From contig NZ_KB903815.1 in assembly GCF_000379825.1 (NCBI RefSeq), positions 26,809-90,808 of the forward strand: 64,000 bases of DNA, in the 5' to 3' direction. A model generated the notes under the pieces. That model was given only the letters and a program-made list of their open reading frames with translations, was not told where the DNA came from and ran no database searches. The position numbers and the translations under genes were made by a program. Shown piece by piece: positions 34,001 to 42,740 of this stretch (positions within the stretch are counted from its first letter, which is position 1; every line of letters begins with the position of its first letter). This DNA is from Longispora albida DSM 44784. GTDB taxonomy: Bacteria > Actinomycetota > Actinomycetes > Mycobacteriales > Micromonosporaceae.

Positions 34001-35141
34001 GCACCCCGTCGAGGAAGTCCCTGGGGATGCTGCACACGAACCTCGGCCACACGTACCGCTCGTTCCAGCTCCGCTGGATCGCCGTCACCCACTTGTTGGG
34101 CCGGGTGTAGTCCGTGCCGACGGGCAGCAGGATGTGCCGGGTCGCCGCGACCGGCTTGAGATTGCGATAGAGCTGGTAGACGGCCTGCTCGGCGGTCGCC
34201 AGGTCGGGCGAGGAGTCCATCCACCAGCCCGCCGAGTAGTGGTTGGGCATGTAGTGGGTCAGCACGCCACGGCCGCTCGGCGACAGCCACTCGAACTCGC
34301 TCGGGAACTGCATCACCCGTGCGTCGTTCTTCGCCTCGCCGAAGTTCTTCTGGATCGGCCCCCACTGGTGGAACGGGCCACGCGCCCACGCGCTGCCGGT
34401 CAGCCCGGCGTCGTCCAGATAGCCGGGGAACTGCGGATCGTGGCCGAACACGTCCAGCTGCCAGGCGGTGCGCGGGTCGCCGTGCAGGATGCCCCGCTGG
34501 TACCCGACGCCGTGGACGATGTTGCGGATCGTGGCCTCGGCGCCGGTCAGGTTCGTGCTCGGCTCGTTGTACGTCCCGCCCATCAGCTCGGCCCGGCCCG
34601 CGTCGACCAGGGCGCGGAGGACGGGCTTGCGCTCCGGGTACACGTCGAAGAACGGCTTGAGGTAGTCCAGCTCGGCCAGCACGAACTTGTAGTCCGGGTC
34701 GCGCAGCGCGTGCTCGATGTGCGCGTCGACCAGGTGGAACGCGTTGCGCTCCCACAGTGGCCGCGTCGAGCCGTCCCCGGCCAGCCACTCCCACGAGCTC
34801 GTGTACGCGGCCTGCGTGTTCCACCAGACCGGGTCGAAGTGGAAGTGCGAGATCATGTGCATCGTGTAGCCGGGTTGTTCCACGTGAAACATTCCGTCGA
34901 GGCTGGCCGAGCCGGCCCGGACCGTGATCCGGGCTGCCCGCTCCTGGCTGGTCTCCAGCCCGACCTCGACGGTCACCTCCCCGGCGCCCGGCGGTACCTC
35001 CGCCGCCCCGCTCGCCTCGCCGGTGACTTCCAGGGCCGTGCTCTCGGTGGTGTCCCGGACGATCGTGACGCGCAGGACCTGACGTGGGGCCGCCTCACTC
35101 CCGACAAAAAGGTCGGTGGACTCGGCAGAGGTGATCTGCAT
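31089..35141 (-). CDS. Alpha-mannosidase, glycoside hydrolase family 38
   Basis: 1350 residues. After a beta-rich lead of about 90 residues the GH38 domain begins with SHFHFDPVWW, supplying zinc ligands His101 and Asp103. WQLDVFGHD holds the likely nucleophile Asp230. A long beta-sandwich C-terminal half ends in a NEW3-type domain (about 1245-1350). There is no signal peptide, so it works in the cytoplasm on imported oligosaccharides, removing alpha-mannose. It heads a probable operon with the SurA-like gene and the ROK kinase. A perfect-match LacI-type operator lies 30 bases upstream of its ATG. Confidence 0.92.
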   Translation of the reverse strand: MQITSAESTDLFVGSEAAPRQVLRVTIVRDTTESTALEVTGEASGAAEVPPGAGEVTVEVGLETSQERAARITVRAGSASLDGMFHVEQPGYTMHMISHFHFDPVWWNTQAAYTSSWEWLAGDGSTRPLWERNAFHLVDAHIEHALRDPDYKFVLAELDYLKPFFDVYPERKPVLRALVDAGRAELMGGTYNEPSTNLTGAEATIRNIVHGVGYQRGILHGDPRTAWQLDVFGHDPQFPGYLDDAGLTGSAWARGPFHQWGPIQKNFGEAKNDARVMQFPSEFEWLSPSGRGVLTHYMPNHYSAGWWMDSSPDLATAEQAVYQLYRNLKPVAATRHILLPVGTDYTRPNKWVTAIQRSWNERYVWPRFVCSIPRDFLDGVRAELDRPSPQTRDMGPIYTGKDVSYIDTKQAQRAGEVAVTDAEKLCTVAALHGLGRYPEAALDKAWRLLAYGAHHDAITGSESDQVYIDLLAGWREAHDLAAEARERALEVLTGQIGLDAESAVVTNTLGFDRTDLVQIRTDKIIEGVPCVSERGTLTFLASDVPALGWASWPLTEGVAPGWTAAEGCTITNETYTVTADPARGGALSSIRAHGRELLKDVGNELRLYEEYPAHPDFGEGPWHLVPSGGVESSAASPAQVRRETSPAGERLVSTGEFGGLRYEQTVTLWRGLDRVDCSTRITGYASQDKLLRVKFPVDLPGALPVCEVASAVIGRSYALPDVDVTEAPWTMDNPANTWFGLGSTARAVFQDGTERALGVAEVVVPALDQAPEARDLVIALARAGVTATTASADWSRYGWLDVDSNLPDFRIVLGGPAVNPLAAEILGELDPGDHAAVWVPAMKPLPEVWQPNADLRDARALPALIVLRDLDGLIEDLADARVGAVLLGENTEPLADATVALLTYGLPGFAVDPAGGMHLSLMRSCTGWPSGVWLDPPKRTAPDGSSFQLQHWTHEFRYALVAGPGDWRASALPARGQEHSAPLLPVLRPAQEGRFGPRESFLRIEPQREVLLQALKPTGNPMAEGLAATVDPARSVTLRLAESTGLGREYTVEGLGLGEFRSANLLEQDSGPASSTLDGFEVATVLGRPASVDGDGPVLGRQAEIAQPVFSRYWLHNRGPAPLGYAPVTITAGRDGDGVTVTLTNQYQDSAVEGVVTFDVPEGWTVSPAQRVYRIEPDGHTQFTVEVTRDGDAGSLLFLAARTEHAGQVFEDVVTFSPEPPPVIESIPEDWTAAQGTQSVTGRDTGLGLGVQASHVVIRPGTTKRIGLMLANTTGSEIRGEIELVSPWGTWEWLPEPIRGFTVPADQSTVVTFDVSVPEDAMPGEYWAMAKVMWFGRCQYAPTIRLEVTG

Positions 35142-35170
35142 GCGGCCACTCTAAGGGCCGCTCAGGGCTC

Positions 35171-35186
35171 ATGGCAACGTTGTCAT
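35171..35186. promoter_or_regulatory. LacI-type operator of the GH38 operon
   Basis: ATGGCAACGTTGTCAT, a near-perfect palindrome with the CG centre typical of LacI-family operators. Its 14-base core is identical to the site at 41276. It sits 30-45 bases before the GH38 ATG, where it would block transcription. The regulator is probably the LacI protein at 51116. Confidence 0.8.
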
Positions 35187-35230
35187 AGATGAATTGGTGT
35201 CGATGTGAACGGTGGTGCCGGCACACAGCA

Positions 35231-35263
35231 GGAGGGGCCGCCCGGATACCGGGCGGCCCCTCC
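35231..35263 (-). terminator. Terminator of the gene at 35281
   Basis: A 15-bp perfect stem (35231-35245 with 35249-35263) closed by a 3-base loop ATA. It is 18 bases past the stop of the Gln/Pro-rich membrane protein on the minus strand and separates it from the GH38 operator region. Confidence 0.85.
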
Positions 35264-35280
35264 GTGGCTTACTGCTGCGG

Positions 35281-36123
35281 CTACCGCCGCTTGAGGCAGA
35301 GGGTGAAGCTCAGCGCCTCGACCGGGTGCTTGCTCGTGTAGTGCGTGGTGTAGCCGGCCACTCCGGTGCACGCGGCACCGTCGGCCTTGCCTGCGATGTT
35401 CTTCAGCACCTCGTACGTGCCCGTCCCGCAGGTCACCTTGACCATCTTCGGGGCGTCGTTGGTGCCGTCGTTACGCAGGCAGACCCCAACCGGGGTGTAC
35501 CGCAGGGCGACGTCGGCGTCCGAAGAGGACGTGCTGGCACGCGGCGTCGGGCTCTTCGTGGTCGGCGTCGGGCTCGGGGTGGACGACTTGCTCGTCTCCG
35601 GAGTCGACTGCGACGTCGTCTTGTCGGCGACCGGCGTGACCGGGTCGTCATCCTTGAGCAGGAAGTAGCCGCCGATGCCACCACCGATGCACAGCACGAG
35701 CACCGCGACGATCACCAGCGCGATCAGGCCGCCGTTGCTCTTCTTCTCCGCCTGCGGCGGGCCCCACGGCTGCATCGGCGGGCCCGACATGGGCGGGCCG
35801 GACATCGGCTGCGCCGGGTACGCCTGGGTGTAGCCGGGCTGGCCGTAGCCGGGCTGCTGGCCACCGGCGTACGGGTCGGCGGGCGGCGCGCTGAACGGGT
35901 CGGCTGGCTGGCCGTACGGCTGCTGGCCCCCGGGCGGAGTACTGAACGGGTCGGCGGGCTGGCCGTACCCGGGCTGCTGCTGCGGGTTGTACGGCTGCGT
36001 CGGCGGGTTGTAGCCGGGTGCGGGCTGCGGAGGTGCGCCGAACGGGTCGTTCGGCTGCTGCCCGTACTGGGGCTGGTTGGGGTCTCCTGGCTGCCCGCCG
36101 GGCTGCGGCCCGTACATCGACAT
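35281..36123 (-). CDS. Gln/Pro/Gly-rich membrane protein with small extracytoplasmic domain
   Basis: 280 residues. The first 150 are cytoplasmic low complexity (repeats such as QPGYGQPADPFS and QPYGQPADPFS). One membrane helix follows (IALVIVAVLVLCIGGGIGGYFLL), then a Ser/Thr/Pro stalk and a folded domain of about 80 residues with four cysteines (VGVCLRND, VTCGTG, AACTG, TLCLKRR), likely two disulfides. This LppU-like layout is frequent in actinobacteria and function is unknown. GAGGAG before the first ATG at 36123 sets the start. Terminator at 35231. Confidence 0.65.
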   Translation of the reverse strand: MSMYGPQPGGQPGDPNQPQYGQQPNDPFGAPPQPAPGYNPPTQPYNPQQQPGYGQPADPFSTPPGGQQPYGQPADPFSAPPADPYAGGQQPGYGQPGYTQAYPAQPMSGPPMSGPPMQPWGPPQAEKKSNGGLIALVIVAVLVLCIGGGIGGYFLLKDDDPVTPVADKTTSQSTPETSKSSTPSPTPTTKSPTPRASTSSSDADVALRYTPVGVCLRNDGTNDAPKMVKVTCGTGTYEVLKNIAGKADGAACTGVAGYTTHYTSKHPVEALSFTLCLKRR

Positions 36124-36203
36124 GGTGGTGCTCCTCAGGGGTGAAGGGGTCCGAGCCAGTGCCACCCGCGAAACGAACCCGGCACCACCATACTTGCCCC
36201 GCG

Positions 36204-39200
36204 CTACAGCAATCGAAGCTGCTGATCCTTGGGCTTACGCCGTGTGACGCCGGCGCCACGCCGCGCGAGCAGGGACGGATCTACTGAGGACAGGAACGGG
36301 CTGGGCGGCAGCTCCCGCTCGGCACCGTGCCGGTACCTGCGGGGACTGTGCGAAAGGTACAGCCGATCCTGCGCCCTGGTCATGCCCACGAAGAACAGGC
36401 GGCGTTCCTCGGCCTCGTCGCACTCCGCGCCGGGGAAGCGCAGCGGGAGCAGGCCGTCCTCGCAGCCAGTCAGGAACACGACAGGGAACTCCAGGCCCTT
36501 GGCGGCGTGCAGAGTCAGCAGCGTCACAGTGTCGGCGCGCGGGTCGAGCGCGTCGACCTCAGCCCCGGTCCGCAGCTCGGTCAGCAGGAGGTCCAGGTCG
36601 TCACCGCACCGGCGGGCCAGCGGGGCCAGCAGCTCGACGGCGGTGTGCACGTCGGCGGCGTCCAGCCCGGCCCCGGTCAGGCTGCCGCCGGTCAGCGCGG
36701 CGGCGGCGGCCCGGATCCGGGCGGCGACCGTACCGGTCTGGAAGGGCAGCTCCTTCGCGATCGCCTTCACGCCCGCCCGGTCGGTCAGCCGGTTGTGCGA
36801 GCGCTTCTGCACCGGGATGCCGGCCCGTTCGAGCGCGCCGAGCAGGATGGCGGCCTGGGCGTCGGTCCGGTAGAGGACGGCGATGTCCGAGAAGGACAGT
36901 TCGAGGGTGGAGTGCCCGGACGCCCGGCCGGAGTCGAGCGCGTGGTGGGACGAGCCGCCGACCAGTTCCTCGATGGTCCGGACGACGTGGTCGGCCTCGT
37001 CGGCCTCGCTGGCCGCCGAGTACAGGCCGACGAGCTCGGCGTCGGTGTCGCGGCGGGCCGGTTCGAGGATGCGGCCCTGGACGAGCGAGCCGGGCGCGAT
37101 GGCCTGCACGGCAGCAGCGAGGATCGGGGCAGCCGAGCGGTAGTTGCGGGTCAGCCGGACCGTCCGGGCCTGCGGGAAGTCCTCGCTGAACCGCATGAAG
37201 TACTTCACGTCGGCGCCACGGAACGCGTAGATCGCCTGGTCGGGGTCGCCGATCGCGTACAGGTTCCCGTCGGGCGGGCTCAGCAGCGTCAGCAGCCTGT
37301 ACTGCTGCTCGTCCACGTCCTGGTACTCGTCGACGAAGATCCACGGCCACCGCGCCTGGTACCGGTCGGCCAGCCCCGGATCCGCCGACAGCAGCTCCAC
37401 CGGCAGGCTGATCAGCTCGTCCATGCTGACCACACCGCTGGCGTGGTCGGCATCCTCGGCGATCGTGAAGTTCTCCGGCAGCCCGAACCGCCCGGTGTGC
37501 TCGCGCAGGATCGACAGCCCGAGGCTGTGGAAGGTGCCGACGGTGAGCCGGTCGGCGCGGTCGGGCAGCAGGGCGTGCAGCCGCTCGGTGAGCTCGCCTG
37601 CCGCCCGCCGGGTGAAGGTGATCGCGAGGCACTGTTCCGGTTCGACGCCCAGCTCGGCGACCAGGTACGCGATGCGGTGGGTCAGGGTCCGTGTCTTGCC
37701 GGTACCCGGACCGGCCACGATCAGCATCGCGCCGGACGAGGCGGAGGCTGCCACCCGCTGCATCGCGTCGAGCCGGTCGAGCAGGCCGGTACCGACTTCC
37801 TCCATGCCCAGCAGCACGGGTTCCATCGGCTCGTGCGGGGACGGGGCCGGCAGGTCACGCGCCGGGGTCTGCGGCTCGGAGACGGGTTCGAGGTCGAAGT
37901 CGAAGGCCGGCTGCGGGGCCGGCTTGGGCCGCTTGGGCTTCTTCTTCGGCGCGACCTTCTCGAAGAGCCCGTCGAACAGCGTCGCCTCGGACCTCAGCTC
38001 CTCGGGATCGAAGAGCTTGATCTTCCCGTACTCGCCGTCGTAGCCGGACTCCCGCCGCACCTCGCCCCGCCGCAGCCGCCCGATCGCCTCGCCCAGCAGC
38101 TCGCCGCCGGCCTTGGTGACCTCCTCGATCGGCACGCTGGTCAGGATCTCGAACTCGGGCCCCAGCTCGGCCACCAGCGTGTCGATCCTGGTCGCGACGG
38201 TCTTGCTCTTCGGGCCGACGCCGGACAGCTCGCCGATGATCTCCGGCAGCGGAATGATGCTTGTGGACGGTGAGAGGGGGGCTGCCGCCCGGTCGGCGAG
38301 CGCCTCGATCCGGCTGAGCACGCCGACCGTCACCGGCTTGCCGCACTTCGGGCACCGGCCGCCCAGCTTGATCGTCTCGGCAGGGTCGAGCACCACGTCG
38401 CAGTTGCGGTGCCCGTCGGCGTGGTACTTCCCTTCCTCCGGGAAGAACTCCAGGGTGCCCTCGTAACCGTCCCTGGTCTTGAGCGCCTCGCGGATCGCGA
38501 AGTAGTCGAAGCCGGTGGAGAAGGCCGTCGCCTCGCGGCCGAGCATGGGCGGCGAGTGGGCGTCGGAGTTGCTGACCAGGGTGTACCTGTCCAGTGAGGA
38601 CACCCGCGAGTTCATCTCCGGGTCGCTCGACAGGCCGGTCTCGACCGCGAACACGTGGTCGGCCAGGTCCGCGTAGCAGTCGGCGATGGCGTCGAAGCCC
38701 GACTTCGAACCGAGCGCGGAGAACCACGGCGTCCAGATGTGCGCGGGGACCAGGTAGCCGTCCGGGCTGGCTTCGAGGGTGATCTCCAGCAGGTCGCGGG
38801 AGTCGAGGCCGAGGATCGGGCGGCCGTCGGAGCCCAGGTTGCCGATCCGGCCGAGCGCCGCGTTGAACCGGGCGGCCGCCTCCAGGTCCGGCATGTAGAT
38901 CAGGTGGTGCACCTTGCGCGTCTTGTCGCCCCGCTTGTAGATCGTCGAGATCTCTACGGAGAGCATGAAGCGGGTCTGGCCGCGCAGGTTCTTCGGCAGC
39001 CGCTGGTTGATCGCCGACCCGAGGTCCGGCCGGAGGACGTGGAGGCCGGGCTCGGCCTCGACCAGGTTCTCCCTCAGGTGCTCGTACCAGGCGGGGTGGG
39101 TGAAGTCTCCGGTGCCGACCAGGCCGATGCCCTTGCGCCGGGCGTACCAGGAGAGATTCTCCAGGTCACAGTCCTTGGAGCAGGCACGGGAGTACTTGGA

Positions 39201-39269
39201 ATGGATGTGCAGGTCGGCGTAGAACCGGCCCTGCGGATTCGTCTCTCCCACGGCAGCCCATCCTGGCAT
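36204..39269 (-). CDS. EndoQ-like PHP nuclease fused to a UvrD-type helicase
   Basis: About 1021 residues. The N-terminal 400 are a PHP domain of the endonuclease Q/TIGR00375 type: DLHIHSKYSRACSKDCDLEN at residues 19-38, GTGDFTHP, and SNSDAHSP, with a zinc-finger-like CPKCGK near residue 310 and a helix-hairpin-helix-like ELSGVGPKS. From about residue 505 comes a UvrD/PcrA helicase: GPGTGKT, FTRRAAGEL, FVDEYQDVD, YAIGDPDQAIYAFRG, RNYRS, LTLHAAKGLEF and FVGMTRAQ. EndoQ nicks at deaminated bases and abasic sites, so the fusion would pair damage nicking with unwinding. Start is uncertain between ATG 39269 and nearby GTGs. Confidence 0.8.
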   Translation of the reverse strand: MPGWAAVGETNPQGRFYADLHIHSKYSRACSKDCDLENLSWYARRKGIGLVGTGDFTHPAWYEHLRENLVEAEPGLHVLRPDLGSAINQRLPKNLRGQTRFMLSVEISTIYKRGDKTRKVHHLIYMPDLEAAARFNAALGRIGNLGSDGRPILGLDSRDLLEITLEASPDGYLVPAHIWTPWFSALGSKSGFDAIADCYADLADHVFAVETGLSSDPEMNSRVSSLDRYTLVSNSDAHSPPMLGREATAFSTGFDYFAIREALKTRDGYEGTLEFFPEEGKYHADGHRNCDVVLDPAETIKLGGRCPKCGKPVTVGVLSRIEALADRAAAPLSPSTSIIPLPEIIGELSGVGPKSKTVATRIDTLVAELGPEFEILTSVPIEEVTKAGGELLGEAIGRLRRGEVRRESGYDGEYGKIKLFDPEELRSEATLFDGLFEKVAPKKKPKRPKPAPQPAFDFDLEPVSEPQTPARDLPAPSPHEPMEPVLLGMEEVGTGLLDRLDAMQRVAASASSGAMLIVAGPGTGKTRTLTHRIAYLVAELGVEPEQCLAITFTRRAAGELTERLHALLPDRADRLTVGTFHSLGLSILREHTGRFGLPENFTIAEDADHASGVVSMDELISLPVELLSADPGLADRYQARWPWIFVDEYQDVDEQQYRLLTLLSPPDGNLYAIGDPDQAIYAFRGADVKYFMRFSEDFPQARTVRLTRNYRSAAPILAAAVQAIAPGSLVQGRILEPARRDTDAELVGLYSAASEADEADHVVRTIEELVGGSSHHALDSGRASGHSTLELSFSDIAVLYRTDAQAAILLGALERAGIPVQKRSHNRLTDRAGVKAIAKELPFQTGTVAARIRAAAAALTGGSLTGAGLDAADVHTAVELLAPLARRCGDDLDLLLTELRTGAEVDALDPRADTVTLLTLHAAKGLEFPVVFLTGCEDGLLPLRFPGAECDEAEERRLFFVGMTRAQDRLYLSHSPRRYRHGAERELPPSPFLSSVDPSLLARRGAGVTRRKPKDQQLRLL

Positions 39270-39304
39270 GCCCGCCACGCCTGCGCGCAGCGGGCACGCC
39301 GGAT

Positions 39305-41233
39305 TCACTGACTCATTCGCCAAACCTCGATCCGCGCACCAGACGGCACAGCCCAGGCATAGAAGGCATTCGCCGTCGTACACCCCAGCCAGGTGCGATT
39401 CCCGCTCATTTCCACAGCCTGGATCTCGTACCGGCCCGCGCCGCCCCGCCACTGCACCCGCGCCGCCGCGCCGAACCGCTCGACCTTCGTGACCGGTACG
39501 CGGCGGCGGGTCCCCGTGCCCGTGCCCGGCAGGTCCAGCGCGAACCGGCCGAGCCGCAGGGTGACGTCACCCGGCGCACCGGCCGGCCTGATCGCGATCC
39601 CGGCCCGGACCAGCGTCCGGCCGGTGTGCCGGGACAGGTCGGCGGCCCAGGTACGCCAGCCGCTGTCCTCGTCCTCCTCCGGCTCCTCCGCGATCACGTC
39701 GCCGGGCTCGGGGTCGAAGGTGAAGCCCGCCGGGTTCCGTACGGGACGCAGCGGCACCTCGACGTCCACGTCCGGCGCGTCCAGGAACCGCACGAGGCCG
39801 GCCAGCCGGGCACTCCCCTGCACCGTGACGGCCAGCCGCGTACCCGGCTGCACGCGCAACCGCGTCGCGTACAGCGGCAGGGTCGCCCGCTCCCCGAGCT
39901 GGCCACTGATCCTGAGTGACGAGCCGCCGTGCCACGCCGTCGTGTAGTCGTACGCGACCGTGAGCGGTGACCCGCCGACCAGCCAGCGCCACGTCGGCAG
40001 GATGTCCTGGGCCGTCAGGTTGTTCCAGTCGCCGCGCTGCCAGACCCGCCCCCGGTCGGCCCACAGCCGCCCGTGCCCGGTGTTGAACGTCGAGCTGAAC
40101 GGCAGCCCGGTCACCACAGTGGACTCGGCGACCTTGGCCGACACGCCCCGCCAGCCCTCGTGGTCCGCCGTCGATGTCGAGGGGTCGCCGTCCGCGCCGA
40201 CCCAGAACCGCGACTCGCGCGCCTCGTACTGCGTCTTGTCGTCGATGCTGGTCAGCGTGAAGTCCGGCCGGTAGAGCCCGACCGACAGCCCGCAGTCGCC
40301 CCACACCGCGTCGAAGTCGAGCTGCACCTTGAACTGCCGCCAGCCGGTGTCGACCGCCGCGAACAGGTCGGAAGGGTCACGCCGCATGCCCCGCGCGTAC
40401 TCGGCGGAGGACGGCAGGTCCGGGAAGTCCCAGCGGAAGTCGACGAACATGGTGTCCGAGGTCGCGAAGTACGGGGCGTTGAGCGCGTCGAGCCTGCCGC
40501 GCCAGCCGACGGCACCGGTCACGTTCATCGCGTCGTACCAGATGACCTGGGTCTTTTTCTTCAGCTCGACGGCGAAGAGCCTCATCTGCTCGGCGAGCGC
40601 CGCGTCGGCCCCGTCGGTCTCCTGGTTGATGAACCAGCCCTCGAAGCCGTGGTGTGCCGCGATCTCCGCGAGCTTGGCCGCGACCGGGAACCGGCCGAGC
40701 GCGTCCCTGACGACGAGCTGCCGGACCCAGTCGATGTTCCCGCCGTAGACGTTCGGCGGGAAGAAGACCGTGCCGTAGACGGGCACGCCGTTGCGGTGGG
40801 CCGCGTCGGTGACGGTCGGGTTCGGCGCGAGGATCAGGCCCTCGCTCGCCGAGCCGCCCCAGAAGATCACCCGGTCGATGTACTGCCAGAACTCGCTGGT
40901 GTAGTAGTCGAACTGCGCGCTGCCCTGCGCCGGGTTGCCGTCGGTGGGGGCGAAGACGGACAGGCCCATGATCCGGCGGGGCCTGGCCTCAGGGTTGGCC
41001 GTGGTGTGCCGGTCGGTGATCCGGCGGGCCAGCGGGGTCGTGCTCCGGTTGAAGGGCGCGTCGGGATCACCACCCGGCGACCAGCCCAGCACGTCGGCGG
41101 GGAACCAGTTGGACGCCCAGGGCTGTCCGGTGCCTGTCCCGGCCCGCGCCTGGCCGGGCTGACCGGGGAGTAGTGCCGCTGCGGTGCCGGCAGCTCCGGT
41201 GAGGAGGAGCGCCCGCCGACTGACCGTTGCCAC
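39305..41233 (-). CDS. Secreted endo-beta-N-acetylglucosaminidase, family GH85 (Tat signal)
   Basis: 642 residues. The N-terminus has a twin-arginine signal (SRRALLLTGAAG) ending near GQARA. The GH85 domain shows FWGGSASEGLILAPN, GTVFFPPNVYGG and GWFINQETDG, with the catalytic Asn203 and Glu205 of the NxE motif. GH85 enzymes cut between the two core GlcNAc residues of N-glycans. A beta-rich region follows, with no recognisable CBM. GTG at 41233 is served by AAGGGGG. It is divergent from the importer operon and has an operator at 41276, 43 bases upstream. Confidence 0.9.
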   Translation of the reverse strand: MATVSRRALLLTGAAGTAAALLPGQPGQARAGTGTGQPWASNWFPADVLGWSPGGDPDAPFNRSTTPLARRITDRHTTANPEARPRRIMGLSVFAPTDGNPAQGSAQFDYYTSEFWQYIDRVIFWGGSASEGLILAPNPTVTDAAHRNGVPVYGTVFFPPNVYGGNIDWVRQLVVRDALGRFPVAAKLAEIAAHHGFEGWFINQETDGADAALAEQMRLFAVELKKKTQVIWYDAMNVTGAVGWRGRLDALNAPYFATSDTMFVDFRWDFPDLPSSAEYARGMRRDPSDLFAAVDTGWRQFKVQLDFDAVWGDCGLSVGLYRPDFTLTSIDDKTQYEARESRFWVGADGDPSTSTADHEGWRGVSAKVAESTVVTGLPFSSTFNTGHGRLWADRGRVWQRGDWNNLTAQDILPTWRWLVGGSPLTVAYDYTTAWHGGSSLRISGQLGERATLPLYATRLRVQPGTRLAVTVQGSARLAGLVRFLDAPDVDVEVPLRPVRNPAGFTFDPEPGDVIAEEPEEDEDSGWRTWAADLSRHTGRTLVRAGIAIRPAGAPGDVTLRLGRFALDLPGTGTGTRRRVPVTKVERFGAAARVQWRGGAGRYEIQAVEMSGNRTWLGCTTANAFYAWAVPSGARIEVWRMSQ

Positions 41234-41275
41234 TTCGACCCCCTTGGATTGAAGTCCTGTATGGATGGTCCATCG

Positions 41276-41289
41276 TGGCAACGTTGTCA
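41276..41289. promoter_or_regulatory. LacI-type operator before the first GH85 gene
   Basis: TGGCAACGTTGTCA, identical to the core of the operator at 35172-35185. It lies 43 bases upstream of the GH85 GTG on the minus strand and 88 bases, centre to centre, from the site at 41364, so looping between the two dimers is possible. Confidence 0.8.
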
Positions 41290-41363
41290 TCTCGATCGCA
41301 AGGGTTCCGCCATATGGGAATATCCCGCTGTGCCTCTGCTCTGCCATAACGATGAGCATCTCT

Positions 41364-41377
41364 TGACATCGTTGTCA
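41364..41377. promoter_or_regulatory. LacI-type operator overlapping the importer promoter
   Basis: TGACATCGTTGTCA, one mismatch from a perfect palindrome. It overlaps a TTGACA -35 box (41363-41368); TAGGTT at 41387-41392 can serve as -10 with an 18-base spacer. Bound repressor would shut off the importer operon starting at 41428. Confidence 0.8.
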
Positions 41378-41427
41378 TTCCGGCTCTAGGTTGCCACCCA
41401 CGGACAACCAGAGTGGGGAGTTCACCA

Positions 41428-42735
41428 GTGGGCAGCCACAAGCACCGGACCCGGATCCGCCTGATCGCCGCGCTCGCCACGACCGCGCTCGCCCTGGCCG
41501 GGTGCGGCCTCGGCGGCGAAAAGAAAGATGGCGGGACGCCGATCGGCGGCGAGGTCAAGGGCGAGGTCAGCTTCCTCACCCTGTCCCTCAAACCGAAGTT
41601 CACCGACTACATCCAGGGCATGATCGACGACTTCCAGAAGAAGTACCCCGGCACGACGGTGAAGTGGATCGACCTGCCGCCGGACGGCTACCAGCAGAAG
41701 ATCCTCGCCGACGCGGCTGCCGGGACCCTGCCCGACGTCGTGAACATCGGCGCCGACAACGCGCTGCCGATGAGCAGGCAGGGGCTGCTGGTCAACATCG
41801 CCGAAGCCATGCCGAAGGCGAAGGACGACTACACGGCCGGCTCGTGGAAGGCGTACGAGATCCCGGGCAAGGGCGGCAGCTACGGCTTCCCCTGGTACCT
41901 GACGACCGGCGGCAACTTCGTCAACAAGTCACTCCTCCAGCAGGCCGGGATGTCCGGCGAGCAGGTGCCGAAGACCTTCACCGAGTTCAAGGAGTTCGGC
42001 ATGAAGATCTCCCAGAACAGCGGGGGGAAGATCTGGGCGCTGTCGGCCAAGCCCGGCCTGGTCGACCTCGCGCTGCACGGCGTGAAGGTGATGAACGACG
42101 AGGGCACCAAGTTCACCTTCAACACCCCGGAGGGTGTGAAGGCGCTCCAGGACTACGTCGACCTGTTCAAGGCCGGCGCGATGCCGCCGGACGCGCTTAC
42201 CCGCGACGGGGCCAAGTCCAACACCGACTTCCTGGCCGGCAAGATCGCTCTCGTACCGGGCTCGGCCAGCTTCCTCACCGAGATCAAGCAGAACGCGCCG
42301 AGCCTGTACCCGAACGTGGCCATCGCCCCGCAGCTCACCAACACCGGCCACAGCAACATGTACATCCTCGGCCTGTCGGTGAACGCGAAGTCGAAGAACA
42401 AGCGGACGGCGCTGGAGTTCGGCCACTTCGTGACCAACCCCGAGAACCAGGCGAAGTTCGCGAAGATCGTCACCATCTTCCCGAGTACCCCGAAGTCCTA
42501 TGAGGACCCGTTCTTCTCCACCCCGCGCGCCGACAAGAACGCCGACGAGGAGAAGTACCGGATCGAGATGAGCAAGCAGATCAAGGAGGCGGTCAGCTAC
42601 ACGCCCGCGCAGTTCTCCGACCGGATGAGCAAGGTGTTCGACCGGGAGGTCGGGCTGGCGATGCTCGGCCAGAAGTCAGCCAAGGAGGCGCTGGACACCG
42701 CCGCCGAGGACTGCAACAAGCTGCTGGCCGGCTGA
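41428..42735 (+). CDS. ABC sugar importer, lipoprotein binding subunit
   Basis: 435 residues. Lipoprotein signal with lipobox LALAGC near residue 25. The mature part is a family 1 extracellular solute-binding fold (MalE/UgpB cluster): SFLTLSLKPKFTDYIQ, FQKKYPGTTVKWIDLP and a C-terminal lobe with EFGHFVTNPENQAKF. It would capture oligosaccharides outside the membrane and hand them to the two permeases. GTG start at 41428 follows GGGGAG. The operon continues with both permeases and a second GH85. In this context the ligand is expected to be an N-glycan fragment. Confidence 0.9.
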   Translation: MGSHKHRTRIRLIAALATTALALAGCGLGGEKKDGGTPIGGEVKGEVSFLTLSLKPKFTDYIQGMIDDFQKKYPGTTVKWIDLPPDGYQQKILADAAAGTLPDVVNIGADNALPMSRQGLLVNIAEAMPKAKDDYTAGSWKAYEIPGKGGSYGFPWYLTTGGNFVNKSLLQQAGMSGEQVPKTFTEFKEFGMKISQNSGGKIWALSAKPGLVDLALHGVKVMNDEGTKFTFNTPEGVKALQDYVDLFKAGAMPPDALTRDGAKSNTDFLAGKIALVPGSASFLTEIKQNAPSLYPNVAIAPQLTNTGHSNMYILGLSVNAKSKNKRTALEFGHFVTNPENQAKFAKIVTIFPSTPKSYEDPFFSTPRADKNADEEKYRIEMSKQIKEAVSYTPAQFSDRMSKVFDREVGLAMLGQKSAKEALDTAAEDCNKLLAG

Positions 42736-42740
42736 CCATC

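Noticed and set aside
31377..35192. Open frame of 1271 codons opposite the GH38 gene
   Set aside because: It is the antisense shadow of GH38: low complexity, Arg/Gly/Val rich, no recognisable domain and no ribosome site. High GC produces such frames.
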